Below, piece by piece: positions 7,021 through 13,113 of a stretch of DNA of 13,705 nucleotides. The notes beneath the pieces are model-generated. The model did not search any database. It was not told where the DNA came from and was given only the letters and a program-made list of their open reading frames with translations. The DNA comes from Aminidesulfovibrio sp040307135 (GTDB lineage: Bacteria > Desulfobacterota > Desulfovibrionia > Desulfovibrionales > Desulfovibrionaceae): the NCBI GenBank assembly GCA_040307135.1, contig JAWRKD010000055.1, positions 1 through 13,705 on the forward strand, read 5' to 3'. Position 1 is the stretch's first letter, and each line of letters begins with the position of its first letter. A program made the position numbers and the translations under genes.

Positions 7021-7059
7021 CTTGCCCTCGCCCCGGGCTTGGGGCATGAGGGAGGCAAG
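7021..7059 (+). other. Intercistronic stem-loop between cstA and comFB
   Basis: CTTGCC (7021-7026) pairs with GGCAAG (7054-7059), CTC with GAG, and GCCCC (7030-7034) with GGGGC (7041-7045), leaving small bulges. There is no U tract, so it is not an intrinsic terminator. It ends 2 nt before the comFB Shine-Dalgarno (about 7062-7068) and may stabilise the cstA message or modulate comFB translation. Confidence 0.5.
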
Positions 7060-7074
7060 CAGAGGAGGGGACCC

Positions 7075-7377
7075 ATGCGCGGGCTCAAGAAGCTGTACGA
7101 GGCCGACGACCTGGAGAACGTGGCCGAGGATCTGGTCTTCGAGCAGATCCACGACCTGGTCCAGGATCCGGACAAGAAGTTCTGCCGCTGCAGGGTCTGC
7201 CTCCAGGACATGGCGGCCATCGTGCTGAACCGGGTCCCGGCCCTGTACAGCTGCAGCATCCTGGAGAAGAACTCGCCCGGCGAGGACTTCAGCGAGCGCA
7301 TCGAGGCGGTGCGCAAGCGTATCGCCCAGGAGCTGCCCGAGGCCATGGAGCTGGTCCGGCGCAACAACAACCACTAG
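7075..7377 (+). CDS. comFB: ComFB-family protein, putative cyclic-dinucleotide receptor
   Basis: A 100-residue cytoplasmic protein matching the ComFB family: N-x-A-E-D-L-V near residues 15-21, a C-x-C-x2-C cluster (Cys37, Cys39, Cys42), QDMAAIVLNRVPALYSCS (44-61) with a further Cys60, and a charged C-terminal helix. The cysteines match the zinc site described for B. subtilis ComFB. ComFB proteins have recently been reported as c-di-GMP/c-di-AMP receptors in cyanobacteria and elsewhere. The start at 7075 has a strong GAGGAGGGG about 5-7 nt upstream; the in-frame ATG at 7039 lies inside the intercistronic hairpin. It is the second gene of the cstA unit and is followed by a strong terminator. 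The family is clear; the ligand and link to CstA are inference. Confidence 0.88.
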   Translation: MRGLKKLYEADDLENVAEDLVFEQIHDLVQDPDKKFCRCRVCLQDMAAIVLNRVPALYSCSILEKNSPGEDFSERIEAVRKRIAQELPEAMELVRRNNNH

Positions 7378-7394
7378 CCCGGCAACAACACCTG

Positions 7395-7431
7395 GGCCGC
7401 GCTCCGGAAACACCGGGGCGCGGCCTTTTTT
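7395..7431 (+). terminator. Strong intrinsic terminator after comFB
   Basis: GGCCGCGC (7395-7402) pairs with GCGCGGCC (7418-7425). The stem extends by a G-T pair and CCGG/CCGG to a 5-nt AAACA loop, then T6 (7426-7431). An outer 8-bp repeat (GCCCGGCA 7377-7384 / TGCCGGGC 7431-7438) encloses it and overlaps the comFB stop codon. It ends the cstA-comFB transcript against the convergent regulator gene. Confidence 0.9.
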
Positions 7432-7446
7432 GCCGGGCGTCCGCCG

Positions 7447-8130
7447 CTAGTCCTCGAAGCGCTCGCCCTGGGCCAGCCGCTCCAGGCCCGCGCGGTCCAG
7501 CAGGGCCACGTCCCGGCCCTTGACCCGCAGCAGCCCGCGCTCGGCGAAGCGCTTGAGCGTGCGCGAGAGCGTCTCCTGGCTGGCGCCCAGGGACAGGGCG
7601 ATCTGGCCCTTGGGGATGTCCAGGCGGATCTGCTCGCGCTCCTGCTCCCGGGCCAGGCCCAGGAGATAGGCCGCCAGCCGGGAGGGCACCTCCTTGAGTC
7701 CGATCTCCTCCACCTTGCGCACCAGCTGGCGCAGCCGGGTGGCCAGGAGCGCCATCATGTTCATGGCCAGCTCCGGGTCCTTGCGGATGGCCTCGCTGAA
7801 GGCCTTGCGCGGGAAGAACAGGAGCTGGGAGTCGGCCAGGGCCTGGGCCCCGGCCGGGAACACGCCGCGCTCGAAGACCGCGATCTCGCCGAAGGACTCG
7901 CCCGGGCCGAAGACGTGCAGGATCTGCTCCTTGCCCAGGGGGCTGGCCCGGAAGACCTTCACCTTGCCCTCGGCCACGGCGTAGAAGCCCTCGGCCGGGT
8001 CGCCGTGCCGGAAGATCTCTTGGCCGCGGGGGGCGCGTTTGAGCTGGGCGATGCGGGCCACGGCCTCCAGCTGGGGCCTGGGCAGGCCGTGGAACAGGAT
8101 CACCTTGCCGGCGGCCTCGGTCAGGTCCAT
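7447..8130 (-). CDS. Crp/Fnr-family transcriptional regulator
   Basis: A 227-residue DNA-binding regulator. A cyclic-nucleotide-type beta-barrel covers about 10-110 (GPGESFGEIAVFERG, 76-89). A dimerisation helix follows, then a C-terminal winged helix with the helix-turn-helix at about 172-200, recognition helix SQETLSRTLKRF (184-195). The protein has no cysteine, so it cannot hold an FNR-type Fe-S cluster. Where Crp has the cAMP-binding Arg-Ser, this one has FPAGAQA (91-97), so cAMP binding is unlikely. The E-x-x-S-R pattern in the recognition helix is FNR-like. The start at 8130 has GGAGG 7 nt upstream; the open frame extends to 8205 without a good site. It is divergent from cfa and convergent with cstA-comFB. 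Effector and targets are unknown. Confidence 0.92.
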   Translation of the reverse strand: MDLTEAAGKVILFHGLPRPQLEAVARIAQLKRAPRGQEIFRHGDPAEGFYAVAEGKVKVFRASPLGKEQILHVFGPGESFGEIAVFERGVFPAGAQALADSQLLFFPRKAFSEAIRKDPELAMNMMALLATRLRQLVRKVEEIGLKEVPSRLAAYLLGLAREQEREQIRLDIPKGQIALSLGASQETLSRTLKRFAERGLLRVKGRDVALLDRAGLERLAQGERFED

Positions 8131-8305
8131 GGGCGTCCTCCGGGATGGAATTCCGCGCAGGGGCGGGCAGTGCCCTCTTGTGGCCCATTTCCACCGGGTT
8201 GTCACGCCCCGGAGCCCGGAAAAGCGAACAGGCCGGTCCTGGATTCAGCACCGCGGAAACAGGATCTTTCAACCGCACCCTTTCATGGGCAGCGAAAATG
8301 CGCTA

Positions 8306-8319
8306 TGACGGCGGCGTCA
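8306..8319. promoter_or_regulatory. TGACG-N4-CGTCA dyad upstream of cfa
   Basis: A perfect 5-bp-arm dyad in the crp/cfa intergenic region, about 30 bp before the cfa start. It overlaps a weak -10-like TATGAC (8304-8309), which has only a poor -35 (TTTCAT, 8281-8286). It could be an operator for the adjacent regulator; no other site supports this. Confidence 0.3.
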
Positions 8320-8347
8320 CTCACGCAAACCCAAGAGGGGCGCGGCC

Positions 8348-9466
8348 ATGAACGTTTCCGAACGACTGTTCCGGGAGCTCATGGGCCGGGCCGGGATCGC
8401 GCTGAACGGTCCCGACCCCTGGGACATCCGCATCCATGATTCCCGGCTCTACGGCAGGGCGCTGGCCTGGAAGAACCTGGGCCTGGGCGAGGCCTATATG
8501 GACGGCTGGTGGGACTGCCCGCGGCTGGACGAGTTCTTCCGCCGGGTGCTCTCGGCCGGGCTGGAGGACCAGGTGCGCGGCAGCCTGCGCCTGGCCCTGG
8601 CCCTGGCCCCGGCGGTGCTCATGAACCGCCAGACCAGGCGGCTCTCCCGCCGGGTGGCCCGGCGGCACTACGACCTGGACACCGGGCTCTTCGCCGCCTT
8701 CCTGGACCCCAGCATGCAGTACAGCTGCGCCTATTTCACGGACGGCGCGGACCTGGCGCAGGCCCAGGAGGCCAAGATGGAGCTCATCTGCGCCAAGCTG
8801 GGCCTCGGGCCCCAGGACCATCTCCTGGACATCGGCTGCGGCTTCGGCGGCCTGGCCCGCTACGCGGCCAGGACCCGGCGCTGCCGGGTCACGGGCGTGA
8901 ACATCTCGCGCGAGCAGCTGCGCTTCGCCCGGGACTTCTGCGCGGGCCTGCCCGTGGAGTTCCTGGAGCAGGACTACCGCGAGATTTCCGGCTCCTGCTC
9001 CAAGGCCGTGTCCGTGGGCATGTTCGAGCACGTGGGCCCGAAAAACCACCGGCTCTTCCTGGAGACCGTGCGGCGCGTGCTGGAGCCCGGCGGCGTGTTC
9101 CTGCTCCACACCATCGGCTCCAACCGCTCCTCCGCAGCCTGCGACCCCTGGATCAGCCGCTACATCTTCCCCGGCGGCCAGCTGCCGAGCATGGCCCAGA
9201 TCGGCCGGGCGGCCGAGGGCCTCTTCGTGATCGAGGACTGGCACAACCTGGGGCCGCACTACGCCCGCACCCTGCGCTGCTGGCACGAGAACTTCGAGGC
9301 GGCCTGGCCCGGGCTGGCCGGGCGCTTCGACGAACGCTTCCACAGGATGTGGCGCTACTACCTGCTCTCCAGCGCCGGGGCCTTTGCGGCCCGGGACATC
9401 CAGGTCTGGCAGGTGGTCATGACGCCCATCGGCACGGAGCAGCCAGCCTGCCGGCTGGGCCGGTGA
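8348..9466 (+). CDS. cfa: Cyclopropane-fatty-acyl-phospholipid synthase
   Basis: 372 residues, close in length to E. coli Cfa (382) and similar throughout. It transfers a methylene from S-adenosylmethionine to cis double bonds of membrane phospholipid chains, at the inner membrane surface. Signatures: LLGL-like N-terminal domain ending LGEAYMDGWWDC (46-57), RRHYDLDTGLF (105-115), PSMQYSCAYF (121-130, with the Cys127 conserved in the family), SAM-binding DIGCGFGGLA (161-170), QDYREI (208-213), SVGMFEHVGPKNH (222-234, containing Glu227), FLLHTIGS (251-258), WISRYIFPGG (268-277), EDWHN (296-300) and ARDIQVWQVV (348-357). The RBS is GAGGGG about 9 nt upstream. It is divergently placed from a Crp/Fnr regulator, which may control it. 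No terminator is evident in the 42-bp gap to the convergent TPR gene. Confidence 0.97.
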   Translation: MNVSERLFRELMGRAGIALNGPDPWDIRIHDSRLYGRALAWKNLGLGEAYMDGWWDCPRLDEFFRRVLSAGLEDQVRGSLRLALALAPAVLMNRQTRRLSRRVARRHYDLDTGLFAAFLDPSMQYSCAYFTDGADLAQAQEAKMELICAKLGLGPQDHLLDIGCGFGGLARYAARTRRCRVTGVNISREQLRFARDFCAGLPVEFLEQDYREISGSCSKAVSVGMFEHVGPKNHRLFLETVRRVLEPGGVFLLHTIGSNRSSAACDPWISRYIFPGGQLPSMAQIGRAAEGLFVIEDWHNLGPHYARTLRCWHENFEAAWPGLAGRFDERFHRMWRYYLLSSAGAFAARDIQVWQVVMTPIGTEQPACRLGR

Positions 9467-9508
9467 AGAATCCGCGCTGGCCGCGCTGCCTCGAAAAGTC
9501 CCTGCGGC

Positions 9509-10279
9509 TCAGGCCGGGGCGGCCATGGGCGCCCGCAGGCTGACGCCGGGCTTGTTCAGCCGGTCCAGCCACTGGCGGGCCTCGCCGAACTGCGGGTTCA
9601 TGGCCAGGGCCTTTTCCAGGTGTTCGCGGGCCGCGGACAGGTTGTTGGCCTCCAGGTGGGCGCGGGCGATGTTGAACACGAGGTGCTCGTCGTCGCGGCC
9701 GAACTCCAGGGCCCGGGCGTAGTATTCCAGGGCCTGGTCGAACATGCCGGACTTGCGCAACTGGATGCCGAACTCGTTGAAGAGGTGCTTGTGGCGGGCT
9801 TCGAAGGCCGCCTCCAGGCTCACCAGGCGCTTGAGCACCAGGCCGGCCTTCTCGGTCTCCCCGCGCTGGAGATAGACCATGCCGATGCCGAAGTTGGCCC
9901 GGATGTTCTGCTCGTCCAGGTTGAGGGCCTTCTGGAAGCTCAGCTCCGCGGTGTAGGGCTGGCCGAGCTTGAGGTGGCGCTCGCCGCTGGCCAGGTGCTT
10001 GTTCAGCTCCAGGAGCCGGGGATAGAGTTTCTTGTGGTAGTATTCGGGCTCGGGCAGGTAGTCGGCCAGCAATTCGTCGCGGGAAATCTCGCTCACCGGG
10101 CCGAAGGGAACGTGGTTCTCGTTCACGGCCTGGATCTCGATGCGGCCCTCGGGGTTTTCCACCGCGAAGACGTAGATGTTGGCCGTGACCTTTTTGGCCG
10201 TGGTGCCTGTGCCGACCTTGGAGGTCTTCTGGGTGGAGAAGGCCCCCTGGATGCGCTCTTCGGAAAGACAACAGGCCAT
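9509..10279 (-). CDS. Tetratricopeptide-repeat protein (Desulfovibrio-type family)
   Basis: 256 residues, soluble, no signal peptide. It starts MACC, then a conserved-looking head (residues 10-70: QGAFSTQKTSKVGTGTTAKK, then a beta-rich stretch with AVNENHVPFGPVSEISRDEL), followed by about four TPR units (roughly 93-126, 127-160, 165-197, 198-231; for example ANFGIGMVYLQRGETEKA and HLVFNIARAHLEANNLSAA). TPRs are protein-interaction scaffolds. From memory this head-plus-TPR layout recurs in Desulfovibrio proteins of unknown function; that is not verified. The start at 10279 has AAGGGGAG 5-8 nt upstream. The frame continues upstream to 10474, but that stretch is low-complexity Arg/Pro sequence typical of non-coding GC-rich DNA. 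Function unknown. Confidence 0.88.
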   Translation of the reverse strand: MACCLSEERIQGAFSTQKTSKVGTGTTAKKVTANIYVFAVENPEGRIEIQAVNENHVPFGPVSEISRDELLADYLPEPEYYHKKLYPRLLELNKHLASGERHLKLGQPYTAELSFQKALNLDEQNIRANFGIGMVYLQRGETEKAGLVLKRLVSLEAAFEARHKHLFNEFGIQLRKSGMFDQALEYYARALEFGRDDEHLVFNIARAHLEANNLSAAREHLEKALAMNPQFGEARQWLDRLNKPGVSLRAPMAAPA

Positions 10280-10445
10280 GACGACTCCCCTTGAGCTTTG
10301 CGGCCGGAACCTGGGTGAGCGGGGGACGGAAGCAAGGCGCGGGCGAGGCGGTGCCTGCGAGCGGCCCGGCAGTCTCGGTGCGGTTCCGAGATCCGCGGCT
10401 TTCCGTCCCTGCCTCGCGGCAGGTTTGGCGTGGATCGCACGACAA

Positions 10446-10474
10446 CAGTTACGAGCGCCGGAGCTCCCTGTCAA
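10446..10474 (-). promoter_or_regulatory. Candidate promoter for the TPR gene
   Basis: Read on minus, a consensus TTGACA (10474-10469) is followed after 17 bp by TAACTG (10451-10446), a weak -10. It predicts a start near 10439 and a leader of about 160 nt holding the 10408-10423 hairpin. The perfect -35 is the main support. Confidence 0.4.
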
Positions 10475-10507
10475 GCCTTGTCGCGCAGCGCTTTTGTCGA
10501 GGCATTC

Positions 10508-10525
10508 CGGCGCGTTGACGCGCCG
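10508..10525. repeat. 7-bp GC hairpin in the TPR/dehydrogenase gap
   Basis: CGGCGCG and CGCGCCG flank a TTGA loop. There is no T tract on either side, so it is not an intrinsic terminator. It may be a protein-binding dyad or a chance product of GC-rich sequence. Confidence 0.35.
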
Positions 10526-10667
10526 TCACAGGATCGCCGCAGGATCGTGGCGAAAAAACACAGACAGGCTGGGGCATTGCCCCCTGCGCGTTAGAAACGG
10601 AATTCCTGTTCCCGGTTGCCTGGCCCAAGGCCCTGGCATACAAGAAACGGATGAGAGAGACGCGCCC

Positions 10668-11630
10668 GTGAGGGCCCTGGTGTTCGAGAACGGCCGCCCG
10701 CGTCTGGAGGAGCGGCCCAGGCCCGCGCCCGGCCCGGACGAGGCCCTGGTGCGCGTGCTCCTGGCCGGGATCTGCAACACGGATCTGGAGCTGCTCCGGG
10801 GCTACTACGGCTTTTCCGGGGTCGCCGGGCACGAGTTCGTGGGCCTGGTGGAGGAGTGCCCGGCCGCGCCCCAGTGGGTGGGCCGCCGGGTCACGGCGGA
10901 CATCTGCTGCGGCTGCGGGACCTGCGCGCGCTGCCGCGGCGGCGACCCCCGCCACTGCCCGGACCGCAGCGTGCTCGGCATCGTGAACCGGCCCGGCTGC
11001 TTCGCGGACCATCTCACCGTGCCCGCCGTGAACCTGGTGGAGGTCCCCGAGGACCTGCCCCTGGAGACGGCGGTGTTCTGCGAGCCCCTGGCCGCGGCCC
11101 TGGAGCCCGGCCGCCAGCTGGACCTGGGCGGGAAAAGCGTGCTCGTGCTGGGCGACGGCAAGCTCGGCCTGCTCACGGCCCTGGGCCTGGCCCAGGACTG
11201 CCCGGGCCTGGTCCTGGCCGGACGCCACGCCGAGAAGCTGGCCCTGGCCCGGGGCGCGCGGACCGAGCTGCTGCCCGCCGGGACCTCCCCGCCCCAGGCC
11301 CGCGAACGGCTGGGCCGCTTCGACGTGGTCATCGAGGTCACGGGCAACGAGCACGGCCTGGACATGGCCATGGAGCTGGTGCGGCCCGAGGGCGTCATCG
11401 TGGCCAAGACCACCTCGCGCAACCCCTCGCGCCTGGACCTGGCCCGGCTGGTGGTGGACGAGATCACGCTCCTGGGCTCGCGCTGCGGCGACCAGCGCCT
11501 GGCCATGGAGCGCCTGGCCCGGGGCCTGGACCCCCGGCCCCTGATCACCGCCCGCCTGCCCCTGGAGGAGCACGCCCGGGCCCTGGCCCTGACCGGACCC
11601 CCGGGGCTCAAGGTGCTGCTCACCTTCTAG
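10668..11630 (+). CDS. Zinc-dependent MDR-family alcohol dehydrogenase-like oxidoreductase
   Basis: A 320-residue NAD(P)-dependent medium-chain dehydrogenase/reductase. Catalytic zinc ligands appear as Cys36 (GICNTDLE), His55-Glu56 (GHEFVG) and Glu139 (FCEPLAAAL). The structural-zinc lobe has the C-x2-C-x2-C-x7-C pattern (Cys83, 86, 89, 97). The Rossmann motif is GDGKLG (162-167). Both zinc sites look intact, so it is probably active; the substrate (an alcohol, polyol or threonine-like compound) is not predictable. The start is GTG at 10668, weakly preceded by GAGAGA; upstream codons lack protein-like sequence. The PilZ gene begins 12 nt after its stop, so the two form an operon. It is slightly shorter than typical family members of about 340-350 residues. 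Confidence 0.9.
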   Translation: MRALVFENGRPRLEERPRPAPGPDEALVRVLLAGICNTDLELLRGYYGFSGVAGHEFVGLVEECPAAPQWVGRRVTADICCGCGTCARCRGGDPRHCPDRSVLGIVNRPGCFADHLTVPAVNLVEVPEDLPLETAVFCEPLAAALEPGRQLDLGGKSVLVLGDGKLGLLTALGLAQDCPGLVLAGRHAEKLALARGARTELLPAGTSPPQARERLGRFDVVIEVTGNEHGLDMAMELVRPEGVIVAKTTSRNPSRLDLARLVVDEITLLGSRCGDQRLAMERLARGLDPRPLITARLPLEEHARALALTGPPGLKVLLTF

Positions 11631-11642
11631 ACGGAGGACCCC

Positions 11643-12365
11643 ATGCCGGAACAGGATCCTGTGCAACCCGGGGCCCCCGGGACCCAGACCGCCCCGTCGC
11701 CGGAAACGGCCGAGGCCGTCTTCCCCTGCCTGGAGATCGAGGTGGGCGGCAGCGCGCTCGTGGAGATCGAGGGCCTGCGCCGCAGCTTCAAGGCCCGCTG
11801 CGTGGGCTGGGACCGCGGCCGCTTCGTGCTGGTGACCTTCCCTTCCCGGCCCGAGATCCGCGACCATCTCTACCAGGACCGCGGCCTCATCCTGCGCTAC
11901 CTGCACAAGGACGGCGTGCTCCGCGGCTTCCACTCCGTGGTGGACGCGGTGCTCTACAAGCCCGAGCGCCTGCTTTTCGCCCGCTACCCCCAGAGCGTGG
12001 AGAGCCTGAGCCTGCGCAAGGAGGACCGGGTGAACTGCTTCGTGCGGGCGCGGGTGGCCCCGGCCAAGGGCGGGGCCGAGGCCGCCGGGCTGCTCCTGAA
12101 CATCTCGCGCAGCGGCTGCCGCCTGACCCTGGCCCAGGCCCCCGATCCCCTGCCCGTGGTGGGCCAGGCCCTGGTCCTGACCAGCCGGTTCTTCGGCCTG
12201 CCCGGGGACCGGCAGGTGCCGGTGACCGTGCGCGCCCTGCACCTGGACCCCGGCCGCGTGTCCCTGGGGCTTCTGTTCGACGGCCTGCCCGAGGACGTGG
12301 TGCAGGAGATCGACGCCTACACCGAGGACATCCGCACCACCCTGGGCCTGCCCGGCGAGGTCTGA
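11643..12365 (+). CDS. YcgR-like PilZ-domain c-di-GMP receptor
   Basis: A 240-residue cytoplasmic protein. Residues about 30-120 match the YcgR-type N-terminal domain (a beta-rich stretch, then VLVTFPSRPEIRDHL at 62-76, GFHSVVDAVLYKPERLLFAR near 95-114 and YPQSVE). The PilZ domain follows, with both c-di-GMP contact motifs intact: R-x3-R (Arg125 to Arg129) and N-x-S-x2-G (Asn153, Ser155, Gly158). YcgR proteins bind c-di-GMP and slow the flagellar motor; a motility or surface-behaviour role is expected but not shown. The first 25 residues are a Pro/Gln-rich unstructured tail. The RBS GGAGG lies 5 nt before the ATG, 12 nt after the dehydrogenase stop. No flagellar gene is in the window. Confidence 0.92.
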   Translation: MPEQDPVQPGAPGTQTAPSPETAEAVFPCLEIEVGGSALVEIEGLRRSFKARCVGWDRGRFVLVTFPSRPEIRDHLYQDRGLILRYLHKDGVLRGFHSVVDAVLYKPERLLFARYPQSVESLSLRKEDRVNCFVRARVAPAKGGAEAAGLLLNISRSGCRLTLAQAPDPLPVVGQALVLTSRFFGLPGDRQVPVTVRALHLDPGRVSLGLLFDGLPEDVVQEIDAYTEDIRTTLGLPGEV

Positions 12366-12369
12366 CCGG

Positions 12370-12399
12370 ATTTGCGGACGGTTGCGGAAGGTTGCGGAA
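12370..12399. repeat. Short 10-bp tandem repeat after the PilZ gene
   Basis: GGTTGCGGAA occurs twice head to tail (12380-12399), preceded by a degenerate copy ATTTGCGGAC. It starts 5 bp past the PilZ stop codon. Significance unknown; it may be simple slippage. Confidence 0.5.
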
Positions 12400-12408
12400 A
12401 AAGGACGT

Positions 12409-12437
12409 AAAAAAGGCGGGGAGCGAGTCCCCGCCTT
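12409..12437 (-). terminator. Intrinsic terminator of the PEBP-family gene
   Basis: A perfect 10-bp stem (AAGGCGGGGA / TCCCCGCCTT, 12413-12437) with a 5-nt loop lies 24 nt past the PEBP gene stop. Read on minus it is followed by a T6 tract (12414-12409). It separates this gene from the convergent PilZ gene and is nearly identical to the hairpin at 13070-13094. Confidence 0.88.
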
Positions 12438-12461
12438 GCTTCATAGGCAGCGCGCCCCGGG

Positions 12462-12977
12462 TTAGTAGCGGCCCAGGTTCGTCTTGGTCTTGTCCAGCTC
12501 CTCGTATTTCCCCGATCCGTCCGGGTCGAGCTTCACGGCCCGCACCGTGACGAAGTAGAGGTGCCCCTCGCCGCCGGAGCAGGGCGGCAGGTAGGCTCCG
12601 GGCTTGCTCCAGCCCTTGTGCTCCCGGATCAGGGTGAACCCGGCGGGCAGTTCCGAGGTCTCGCCGGGCAGGGCCGGGACCGTCACCGCGCCCGCGCCCG
12701 GGGTCACGGCGTAGCGCACCATGCCGTGGCCGCCGTTGGCCAGGGGGCTGTAGTCCTTGTCGCTGAACTCCAGGACCAGGGCGTCGGCCTGGGCCGGGAT
12801 GCCGGTCACCTGCAGGGCGGGGGCGGCGCCGTTGCCGCCGAACTTGGTGCATTGCTGGCCGCCGGGCACGGTGCGGCCGTTCCAGGCAGGATCGGCCAGG
12901 GTCGCCTCCAGGCCCCCGGCCAGGGCGGCGGCGGGCAGGAGCAGGAGGGTCAGCAGGGTCAGGGCGGCGAGTCTCAT
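12462..12977 (-). CDS. Secreted PEBP/RKIP (YbhB/YbcL)-family protein
   Basis: A 171-residue protein with a signal peptide (MRLAALTLLTLLLLPAAALA, cleavage after Ala20), so periplasmic or exported. The mature part follows the phosphatidylethanolamine-binding fold: GGNGAAPALQVTGIPAQAD (47-65), LVLEFSDKD (67-75), a conserved-position His (GGHGMVRYAV, 82-91) and YLPPCSGGEGHLYFVTVRAV (129-148). Bacterial YbhB/YbcL-type members have no settled function; some bind small ligands. Cys43 and Cys133 could form a disulfide. Near the C-terminus, DPDGSGKYEELD (151-162) resembles a 12-residue EF-hand calcium loop. RBS GAGGAGG lies 4 nt before the ATG. It is downstream of the MCP at 13114 but separated from it by a terminator and a promoter candidate. 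Confidence 0.85.
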   Translation of the reverse strand: MRLAALTLLTLLLLPAAALAGGLEATLADPAWNGRTVPGGQQCTKFGGNGAAPALQVTGIPAQADALVLEFSDKDYSPLANGGHGMVRYAVTPGAGAVTVPALPGETSELPAGFTLIREHKGWSKPGAYLPPCSGGEGHLYFVTVRAVKLDPDGSGKYEELDKTKTNLGRY

Positions 12978-13007
12978 GGTTCCTCCTCACGGGTGGGGGG
13001 TTGCTGC

Positions 13008-13020
13008 ATGTCCTGGACAT
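13008..13020. promoter_or_regulatory. ATGTCC-T-GGACAT dyad at the PEBP gene start site
   Basis: A perfect 6-bp-arm palindrome with a 1-nt centre, located over the transcription start (near 13018) predicted from the neighbouring promoter. The position would suit a repressor; the regulator is unknown. Confidence 0.35.
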
Positions 13021-13024
13021 CTGC

Positions 13025-13053
13025 CGCATACACTGGTCCGGCCGGCGGTTCAA
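13025..13053 (-). promoter_or_regulatory. Candidate promoter of the PEBP-family gene
   Basis: On minus, TTGAAC (13053-13048), a 17-bp spacer and TATGCG (13030-13025) form a moderate sigma70-like pair, giving a leader of about 40 nt. It lies immediately after the chemoreceptor terminator, as expected if the gene has its own promoter. Confidence 0.4.
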
Positions 13054-13064
13054 GCCCGGAGCGC

Positions 13065-13094
13065 AAGAAAAGGCGGGGAGCGGCTCCCCGCCTT
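13065..13094 (-). terminator. Intrinsic terminator of the second chemoreceptor
   Basis: A perfect 11-bp stem (AAGGCGGGGAG / CTCCCCGCCTT, 13070-13094) with a 3-nt loop begins about 19 nt past the stop codon. On minus it is followed by TTTCTT. The stem shares its core with the terminator at 12413-12437. Confidence 0.85.
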
Positions 13095-13113
13095 CCTTCG
13101 TAGCCTTGGCGGC

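Larger units (their letters stand above)
10280..10667. other. 388-bp non-coding region between divergent genes
   Basis: No supported gene. It contains a promoter candidate for the TPR gene (10446-10474, minus), a 6-bp hairpin CCTGCC/GGCAGG (10408-10423), a 7-bp hairpin at 10508-10525, and GGGGC/GCCCC (10571-10583). The promoter of the dehydrogenase operon must lie in its right half but no clear -35/-10 pair could be assigned. Confidence 0.6.

Noticed and set aside
5047..7413. 788-codon open frame antisense to cstA and comFB
   Set aside because: A low-complexity His/Asp/Gly-rich translation without motifs, fully opposite clear genes and across the terminator; a shadow frame.
10567..10580. Sigma54-like GG-N10-GC element (AGGCTGGGGCATTGC) before the dehydrogenase operon
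   Set aside because: Spacing fits, but the -24 part matches poorly, the sequence is part of a GGGGC/GCCCC palindrome, and such matches are common in GC-rich DNA.
10651..10671. Six-codon mini-ORF (MRETRP) whose stop overlaps the GTG start of the dehydrogenase
   Set aside because: It has no convincing ribosome-binding site; an overlap of this kind is easily due to chance.
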